A model generated the notes under the pieces. That model worked only from the letters and a program-made list of their open reading frames with translations, was not told the DNA's origin and did not search any database. A program made the position numbers and the translations under genes. DNA of 11,273 bases from Pseudomonadota bacterium (GTDB lineage: Bacteria > Pseudomonadota > Gammaproteobacteria > Burkholderiales > Thiobacillaceae), in NCBI GenBank assembly GCA_021791235.1, contig JAJYXA010000072.1, positions 1 through 11,273 of the forward strand, in the 5' to 3' direction. Position 1 is the first letter of the stretch. Every line of letters starts with the position of its first letter. Shown in pieces: positions 6,834 to 11,273 of the stretch.

Positions 6834-8719
6834 CCGTCCGACAGATTGACGTGCTGCAGGAGACCATCGCGCGCGCGCCGCGCGGTCTCCTGATAGGCGC
6901 CGATCGCGCGCGCCACCAGCGCATCCGGCTGGCGCACCGGCGCTTCGATTTCCTGCTGGGCATTCAGCCGCCAGTCCTCGACCTGGCGGCCGGGACTCAA
7001 CACGACCAGTTGGTCGGGGGTCAGGTAGCCCAGCTTCTGGTAGGTGGCGATGAAGGCGCGCCCGGCGTCGGGGTAGGCATGCAGCACGCTGCGTCCCAGG
7101 AAGCGCGTGTGCTCGGGCAGGCCCAGCAGATCGAGCACGGTGGGCACGAGGTCGATCTGGCTGGCGAGCCGGGTGTCGGTGTGCGGGGCCAGATGCGCGG
7201 GCGAATAGACGATCGCGGGGATGTGGTAGTTCTCCGGCGGCAGGCTCACGCGGCCCTTGCTCGACGCGCAGTGGTCGGCCACCACCACGAACACCGTGTC
7301 CTTGAACCAGGGCTTCGCGCGCGCCATTTCGATGAAGCGGCCCACCGCGTAGTCGGAATATTTCACCGCACCCGGGCGGCCGCGCCGCAGGTCGATGCGG
7401 CCTTCCGGGAAGGTGAAGGGGGTGTGGTTGGACGTGGTCATCAGGTGCATCAGGAAGGGCCTGCCGCTGGCGGCGTCGCGGTCCATCTGCTCCAGCGCGT
7501 AGTCGTACAGGTGCTCGTCGGCCAGCCCCCAGATGTTGCCGAAGCCGCGATGGCGTTCGGGAAACCGGCTGCGGTCGATCGGCTGGTAATGGTTGCCGGC
7601 GAAATAGGCGTCCATGTTGTCGAAGCGCGCATAACCACCGTACAGGAAGCGGTTGACGTAGCCATGGTCGGCCAGCACCGCGCCCAGGGTTTCCAGATTC
7701 TGGTTGTCCTTGCGCCAGATGATCGAATGGCCGGGCAGCGGCGGGATGGCGAGCGAGAGCGCTTCCAGCCCGCGCACGGTGCGGTTGCCGGTTGCGCGCA
7801 GGTTGGCGAGAAACAGGCTCTCGCCGGCCAGGCGGTCGAGGTTGGGGGTGAGGCCGCGGGTGTCGCCGCCGTGCGCCATGAAGCTCGACGACAGGCTTTC
7901 CAGCGTGACGATGACGACGTTCTTCGGCGGCGTGGCGGACACGATGCGCGGCAAGGCCGCAACCGGTGCGGCAACCCTTTGCGGGCGCGTGGCGTAGAAG
8001 TCGAAATAGTCGATCTCGTTGTTGCCGAAGGCGTAGACCAGGCTGTACAGGCCGTTGGCAGACAACTCTTTCTGGTATTCGTTGGCGCCGCGGCGCGCAT
8101 CCATCGACCACACCGCCGCCAGCCAGGCGGCCACCGTCACGCTCGCCAGCCATACCGCGATGCGGCTGCGGCGTGTGGCGGCAGGATGGGCGGCGCGCCG
8201 CAGCCAGCCGCGGCTCGCCCACACCAGCGCCAGCGTGGCGACAGCCAGCGCACCGAGCAGGGTGCCGACCGGGAAGCTTTCGCGGATGTTGCCGACCACT
8301 TCGCGCGTATAGACCAGGTAATCCACCGCGATGAAGTTGAAGCGCAAGCCGAACTCGTCCCAGAAGAACCATTCGGCCAGCACGCCGAAACCCAGCGCGA
8401 ACAGGCCGAACGCGGCGACGGCCAGCACCAGTCCGCGCCGCGCGCGTCCGGCCGGCTTGCGAGTGCCGAGCGCAGCTTCCAGCATGAGCAGCGCCGGCAG
8501 CGCCAGCCCCAGCGTGACCAGATCAAACGCCAGGCCGGTACCCAGCACCGCGGCGGCCGAGGCAAGGGTCAGGTGCGCGGCGTGCCAGGTCTGCGCAAGC
8601 AGCGCGCCGCGCAGGGCCGTGTGCAGCGACAGGAAGCCGGCGGCCAGCCAGACGGTCAGCGGATACGATGCGGCAATCGCCGCCAGGCTTATGAAGCGCA
8701 AACGCGCGGTGAGATGCAT
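6818..8719 (-). CDS. LtaS-like sulfatase/phosphoglycerol-transferase family membrane enzyme
   Basis: A 633-residue inner-membrane enzyme of the alkaline-phosphatase superfamily, related to lipoteichoic acid synthase and to phosphoglycerol transferases that decorate periplasmic glucans in Gram-negatives. The N-terminal third has about five hydrophobic spans between residues 9 and 205. The periplasmic catalytic domain begins near 265 with NVVIVTLESLSSSF; E274 is a probable metal ligand. It continues with TPNLDRLA and GNRTVRGLEAL, where T314 is in the place of the LtaS nucleophile, and SNHTPF. VVADHC (D483, H484) completes the metal site. The substrate cannot be told from sequence. The ATG at 8719 has GGAGGG at 8729-8724; the TTG at 8731 is less likely. 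It has its own leader with a PmrA/QseB-like box, which suggests induced envelope modification. Confidence 0.92.
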   Translation of the reverse strand: MHLTARLRFISLAAIAASYPLTVWLAAGFLSLHTALRGALLAQTWHAAHLTLASAAAVLGTGLAFDLVTLGLALPALLMLEAALGTRKPAGRARRGLVLAVAAFGLFALGFGVLAEWFFWDEFGLRFNFIAVDYLVYTREVVGNIRESFPVGTLLGALAVATLALVWASRGWLRRAAHPAATRRSRIAVWLASVTVAAWLAAVWSMDARRGANEYQKELSANGLYSLVYAFGNNEIDYFDFYATRPQRVAAPVAALPRIVSATPPKNVVIVTLESLSSSFMAHGGDTRGLTPNLDRLAGESLFLANLRATGNRTVRGLEALSLAIPPLPGHSIIWRKDNQNLETLGAVLADHGYVNRFLYGGYARFDNMDAYFAGNHYQPIDRSRFPERHRGFGNIWGLADEHLYDYALEQMDRDAASGRPFLMHLMTTSNHTPFTFPEGRIDLRRGRPGAVKYSDYAVGRFIEMARAKPWFKDTVFVVVADHCASSKGRVSLPPENYHIPAIVYSPAHLAPHTDTRLASQIDLVPTVLDLLGLPEHTRFLGRSVLHAYPDAGRAFIATYQKLGYLTPDQLVVLSPGRQVEDWRLNAQQEIEAPVRQPDALVARAIGAYQETARRARDGLLQHVNLSDGLRVR

Positions 8720-8760
8720 GGCACCCTCCAATCGGGCATTCCGCAGTTTCGTTGCCGCAA

Positions 8761-8777
8761 CTTAAGCCAGTCTTAAG
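8761..8777 (-). promoter_or_regulatory. PmrA/QseB-like box upstream of the LtaS-like gene
   Basis: CTTAAG CCAGT CTTAAG: two perfect hexamers, 5-base gap, 11-bp repeat, one helical turn apart. This equals the PmrA box layout (hexamer, N5, hexamer). It lies 41 bases before the ATG of the LtaS-like gene. CTTAAG is its own complement, so orientation is ambiguous. The -10 further on is not clear. Confidence 0.55.
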
Positions 8778-8844
8778 ACAGGATGATCGGCGGAGCTGAC
8801 CGATGCACTGCCCGGAATCGGGCCCGGATCAATCGCCTGGATAG

Positions 8845-8871
8845 GGATGCGGGCGGCATGCCCGCGCATCC
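8845..8871 (-). terminator. Hairpin downstream of the zinc-ribbon/Sel1 gene
   Basis: GGATGC (8845-8850) pairs with GCATCC (8866-8871), and GGGC (8851-8854) with GCCC (8860-8863), leaving a 2-base bulge and a GGCAT loop. It follows the stop at 8887 by about 15 bases on the minus strand. No T-run follows it in that direction, so it may be a weak or factor-assisted terminator. Confidence 0.35.
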
Positions 8872-8886
8872 ATGAAGCTGAAAAAA

Positions 8887-9636
8887 TCACGGTGTGGCGG
8901 GCGCTGCCGGTGCTGCGGCCGGGGCGGCCTGGGTTGCAGCCTGGCTCATCCGCCGCGCCTCTTCCTGCATCGCCGCGATCTGCTCGGGCTTCAGCTGCCA
9001 CGCCAGGCTGTCGCGTGCCTTGGCGGCGGCCTCCACGCCCTGCGCGGCGGCGAGGTTGAACCACAGATAGGCCCGCGCCTTGTCGATCGCGGTACCGGTG
9101 CCGTAGCGGTAGAGTTCGCCCAGGCTGTACTGCGCCTTGGCGTAGCCGCGTTGCGCGGGCTTTTCGATCCAGCTGAAGGCCGCCTTGTAGTCCTGCACCA
9201 CCCCGCGTCCCTGCAGCAGTACCAGGCCGTATTGATATTGCGCTTCGGGCAGTCCCTGCCTGGCAGCCAAGGCAAACCACCTGGCCGCTTCCTTGTCGTT
9301 CTGGATCACGCCATCGCCCTCGGCGTAGCGCAGGCCCAACTGCAGCTGCGCTTCGGCGTCGCCCTGCGCGGCGCGGGCGTGCGGCAGACTGGCGGGCGCC
9401 TGCGCTGCCGGCATGGCCGCATGCTGACCGAGCGCAAACCAGGCCGTCACGCCGACCAGCGCGCCGACGCCGGCCAGCAGCAACAGGGGCTTGAACGGGT
9501 TGAACACCCAGAAGCGATGGCGGCAATCGCGGCAGCGCAGTGGTGCGTGCAGCAGCAGATGGCGCACGCCGTCATGGGCGTGCAGCGTGCCGCTGCGGAT
9601 CTTGTCGCTCCCGCATTGTGGGCAGACGAGCGACAT
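8887..9636 (-). CDS. Zinc-ribbon, single-span membrane protein with Sel1-like repeats
   Basis: A 249-residue protein of unknown exact role. The N-terminus carries a zinc ribbon: CPQC (C5, C8) and CRDC (C35, C38), in a cytoplasmic position. A single membrane span follows at about 49-69 (PLLLLAGVGALVGVTAWF). The part beyond it holds three Sel1-type TPR repeats at about 93-128, 129-164 and 165-200 (AQLQLGLRYAEGDGV, AQYQYGLVLLQGRGV, AQYSLGELYRYGTGT). Such repeats usually hold partner proteins. The tail is Ala/Pro-rich. By the positive-inside rule the repeats would be periplasmic. The start is 8 bases after the stop of the cytochrome c lipoprotein gene and has no clear Shine-Dalgarno, which suggests coupling to that gene. 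A link to cytochrome assembly or use is only contextual. Confidence 0.88.
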   Translation of the reverse strand: MSLVCPQCGSDKIRSGTLHAHDGVRHLLLHAPLRCRDCRHRFWVFNPFKPLLLLAGVGALVGVTAWFALGQHAAMPAAQAPASLPHARAAQGDAEAQLQLGLRYAEGDGVIQNDKEAARWFALAARQGLPEAQYQYGLVLLQGRGVVQDYKAAFSWIEKPAQRGYAKAQYSLGELYRYGTGTAIDKARAYLWFNLAAAQGVEAAAKARDSLAWQLKPEQIAAMQEEARRMSQAATQAAPAAAPAAPATP

Positions 9637-9644
9637 GGCGCGAC

Positions 9645-10214
9645 TTAATGCGACTGCGCGACGAGGTAATCGACCGCGGCCTTGACGTCGGCATCCGCCA
9701 GCGAGGGGTTGCCGCCCTTGGCCGGCATGGCGCCCTTGCCGCGCAAGGCGACGGCATGGAGCGTATCCATGCCTTGTGCCAGACGCGGGCTCCAGGCGGC
9801 GGCATCGCCGGTTTTGGGTGCGCCCGCCACGCCCTTGTCGTGGCAGAAGGCGCAGGCCTGGCGATAGATCTGCTGGCCGCGGGCGAGGTCGGGGGCGGGC
9901 GTGCCGGGTACGGTCGCGTCGACTGCCTTGGCCGCGGATTCGACGGGAGCGGCAGCGGCCCTGGCTGCCACAGGCTTGCTCGCTGCAGCGGGCCGCGCCA
10001 GCTGGGTTTCGGGCTGCGTGGCCGGGGCAGCCTCGGATTGCGGGGACTCCCCATCGGGGGTCTCGACAACCGGGGCCACCGGCGCCGGGGCGGGCATGAC
10101 CTGCGGGGCTTCCGCCGCAGGCGGCCGGGCGGCGGGCGCGGGCACGTCTTCAGACTTGCCGCAGGCAAGCAACAGGGCCGCTGCCGACACGGTCAGAAAA
10201 AGGGTGTTTTTCAT
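9645..10214 (-). CDS. c-type cytochrome lipoprotein (cytochrome c5-like domain)
   Basis: A 189-residue monohaem cytochrome c. The signal peptide ends in a lipobox, ALLLAC, with C18 the lipidated residue, so it is membrane-anchored and faces the periplasm. Residues 23-108 form a long Ala/Pro/Glu-rich tether without predicted structure. The haem domain follows: RQACAFCHDKGVAGAPKTGD (C121, C124, H125), with M163 in GAMPAKGG as the sixth ligand. This matches cytochrome c5-type domains. Two ATGs are adjacent (10217, 10214); I chose 10214 since the G-run at 10222-10226 is 7 bases away. It lies 38 bases after the dihaem cytochrome gene, with which it shares nearly the same domain sequence. A role as electron carrier between membrane complexes and periplasmic or oxidase partners is likely. 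Confidence 0.93.
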   Translation of the reverse strand: MKNTLFLTVSAAALLLACGKSEDVPAPAARPPAAEAPQVMPAPAPVAPVVETPDGESPQSEAAPATQPETQLARPAAASKPVAARAAAAPVESAAKAVDATVPGTPAPDLARGQQIYRQACAFCHDKGVAGAPKTGDAAAWSPRLAQGMDTLHAVALRGKGAMPAKGGNPSLADADVKAAVDYLVAQSH

Positions 10215-10238
10215 CATGGTACCCCCTGTTGCCTGGGT

Positions 10239-10252
10239 GAGACGGCCGTCTC
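10239..10252. repeat. 14-base perfect palindrome between the two cytochrome genes
   Basis: GAGACGGCCGTCTC directly abuts the stop codon (10253-10255) of the dihaem cytochrome gene and lies 24 bases before the next start. It can form a 5-bp hairpin with a GGCC loop in the transcript. It may adjust expression or message stability between the genes, or be chance in GC-rich DNA. Confidence 0.5.
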
Positions 10253-11041
10253 TTACAGCTTGCCGCCCGCTTCGACGAACAGATAGCTTACCGCATTCGC
10301 CAGATCGGCCTCGGGCAGGTCGGGATTGCCACCCTTGGCGGGCATGCCGCGAATGCCCTTGAGAGAATGATCGTACAGTGTCGCATAGCCTTGGCTCACG
10401 CGGGCGCCCCAGGCTGCCTTGTCGCCCAGTTTGGGCGCGCCGGCTACGCCGCTGCCGTGGCAGGCCACGCAATTGGCTTCGTAGACGGCCTTGCCCTTGA
10501 CCGGGTCGGGCTTGCCCGGCGCGGCGGCCGTCGCGGGCGCGGTGCCTTCCGGCGCCTTGAACTTGGCGCCGGCCGAGTTGGCCAGGTAGGCCACTGCGCG
10601 AGCCACTTCGATGTCCGACAAATCGCTGTCGCCGCCGCGCGGGGGCATCTGGCGGATGCCTTCGATCGCGTGCTTGACCAGCGTGTCGTAACCTTGTCCG
10701 AGGCGGCCGGCCCAGTCGCCCTTGCTGTCGAACTTGGGGGCGCCCAGTGCGCCTGAGTCATGGCACGAGACGCACACGGCGTCATAGACTTCCTGGCCGG
10801 ATTTTTCGACCCTGGGGGCGTTGGCGTCGAGCGCGGCCAGTTGGGCAAAAGGCTTGATGCGCGCGAGGGTCGCTTTCTGGGCGGCTTCGCTGGTGGCGTC
10901 GGGCTTGTGCTCTTCCTGAATGCCGAGCACCAGCTGGACGATCAGGAAAATGGCCAGCAGGGGTGCGAACAGCCCGGCGAGAACGGAAATGGTGATTTCC
11001 TGCGGGGTGGCTTGAGTCATCTTGGCGTGCGAATCGGCCAT
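10253..11041 (-). CDS. Membrane-anchored dihaem cytochrome c (tandem cytochrome c5-type domains)
   Basis: A 262-residue dihaem cytochrome c. The start ATG at 11041 has AAGGAA about 7 bases before it; ATGs at 11068 and 11065 lie in the leader and lack such a site. One uncleaved membrane span at about 17-41 (ISVLAGLFAPLLAIFLIVQL) anchors it, with the rest periplasmic. Domain 1 has CVSCH (C90, C93, H94) and ligand M132 in RQMPPRGG. An Ala/Pro linker at 162-180 leads to domain 2, with CVACH (C191, C194, H195) and M233 in RGMPAKGG. Both domains share the GAPKxxxxxxWxxRxxQGYxTL pattern, and domain 2 is closest to the single domain of the next gene. It probably shuttles electrons from a quinol-oxidising complex. 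It is first in a three-gene transcript with a TATAAT upstream. Confidence 0.95.
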   Translation of the reverse strand: MADSHAKMTQATPQEITISVLAGLFAPLLAIFLIVQLVLGIQEEHKPDATSEAAQKATLARIKPFAQLAALDANAPRVEKSGQEVYDAVCVSCHDSGALGAPKFDSKGDWAGRLGQGYDTLVKHAIEGIRQMPPRGGDSDLSDIEVARAVAYLANSAGAKFKAPEGTAPATAAAPGKPDPVKGKAVYEANCVACHGSGVAGAPKLGDKAAWGARVSQGYATLYDHSLKGIRGMPAKGGNPDLPEADLANAVSYLFVEAGGKL

Positions 11042-11076
11042 GAAAGGTTCCTTGAGGGGTGGCATCAAAAGCCGGG

Positions 11077-11105
11077 ATTATAAGGAAAGCCACCCCGACA
11101 GGAAA
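11077..11105 (-). promoter_or_regulatory. Promoter of the cytochrome c gene group
   Basis: A perfect -10, TATAAT, lies on the minus strand at 11082-11077. Seventeen bases further upstream is a weak -35, TTTCCT (11105-11100). Transcription would begin near 11070, giving a leader of about 30 bases before the ATG at 11041. Confidence 0.5.
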
Positions 11106-11124
11106 GGGCGGCGCGCCCGGCGGA

Positions 11125-11153
11125 TGGACGCCACGCGGCAAACCGGCTATGCT
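11125..11153 (+). promoter_or_regulatory. Promoter of tRNA-Arg
   Basis: TGGACG (11125-11130) and TATGCT (11148-11153) each match 4 of 6 of the sigma-70 consensus, with an ideal 17-base gap. Transcription would start about 20 bases before the mature tRNA 5' end. It points away from the cytochrome promoter. Confidence 0.4.
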
Positions 11154-11182
11154 TCCGCGTCCCAGGAGCCCATCGACTCCAG

Positions 11183-11259
11183 GCGCCCGTAGCTCAGCTG
11201 GATAGAGTACTGCCCTCCGAAGGCAGGGGTCGTGCGTTCGAATCGCGCCGGGCGCGCCA
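11183..11259 (+). tRNA. tRNA-Arg (anticodon CCG)
   Basis: A 77-base cloverleaf. The acceptor arm GCGCCCG (11183-11189) pairs with CGGGCGC (11249-11255). The D arm begins AGCTC. The anticodon stem CTGCC/GGCAG closes the loop CTCCGAA, giving anticodon CCG, which reads CGG. The T arm is GTGCG, TTCGAAT, CGCGC. Discriminator G and an encoded CCA end (11257-11259) are present. CGG is a likely used codon in this GC-rich genome. Confidence 0.97.
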
Positions 11260-11273
11260 GTTTTCAGATCTCG

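Noticed and set aside
6771..8372. Long minus strand frame fused to the front of cytochrome b
   Set aside because: The extension is a wrong-frame reading of the LtaS-like gene; AGGAGG directly before ATG 6770 sets the start.
6851..8776. 641-codon open frame on the + strand opposite the LtaS-like gene
   Set aside because: It mirrors the catalytic gene, has low-complexity Gln/Arg/His-rich content and no recognisable domain; such frames are expected opposite GC-rich genes.
11183..11259. tRNA-Arg as an integration site of a mobile element
   Set aside because: No integrase, direct repeat of the tRNA 3' end or other mobile gene is visible; the window ends 14 bases after the tRNA.

Overview
The window is GC-rich, densely coded bacterial chromosome. 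It most likely comes from a betaproteobacterium of the Thiobacillus / Rhodocyclales / Nitrosomonadales kind. This rests on the SecA tail, the multiple c-type cytochromes, and a cytochrome b / SHP / DHC gene set followed by a QseB/QseC-type two-component system. The assignment is from memory of gene neighbourhoods and is not proven.

Layout, left to right. On the + strand (1-1742) lie the 3' end of secA, a 75-residue protein of unknown function, and a cysteine-rich 148-residue unknown, followed by tandem hairpins. At 1837-2844 (+) is a decayed outer-membrane efflux (TolC-family) gene. It lacks its start and signal peptide and has internal and 3' deletions, yet stays open. At 2978-3343 (+) is a small secreted Met/Gly/Pro-rich protein, which converges on a long - strand block.

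Read in its own direction, the - strand block from 6770 down to 3382 is one probable operon. It encodes a membrane cytochrome b, an SHP-like monohaem cytochrome (DUF1924), a broken diheme cytochrome c (DHC), an OmpR/QseB/PmrA-type response regulator and a QseC-like sensor kinase. In intact relatives, cytochrome b, DHC and SHP form a short electron-transfer chain from the quinone pool to a periplasmic ligand-binding haem. Here the DHC link has lost its first haem region, and a one-base insertion splits its CAACH haem motif.

Upstream of that block (8719-6818, -) is an LtaS-like alkaline-phosphatase-superfamily envelope enzyme. A further - strand cluster (11041-8887) encodes a membrane-anchored diheme cytochrome c, a monohaem cytochrome c lipoprotein and a zinc-ribbon/Sel1-repeat membrane protein. 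A tRNA-Arg(CCG) on the + strand closes the window, with divergent promoters between it and the cytochromes.

The most useful observation is regulatory. Two CTTA-type hexamer pairs with a 5-nt spacer, the geometry of the PmrA/QseB box, lie upstream of the cytochrome b operon (6817-6833) and of the LtaS-like gene (8761-8777). They suggest that the two-component system encoded here controls its own cytochrome operon and an envelope-modifying enzyme.
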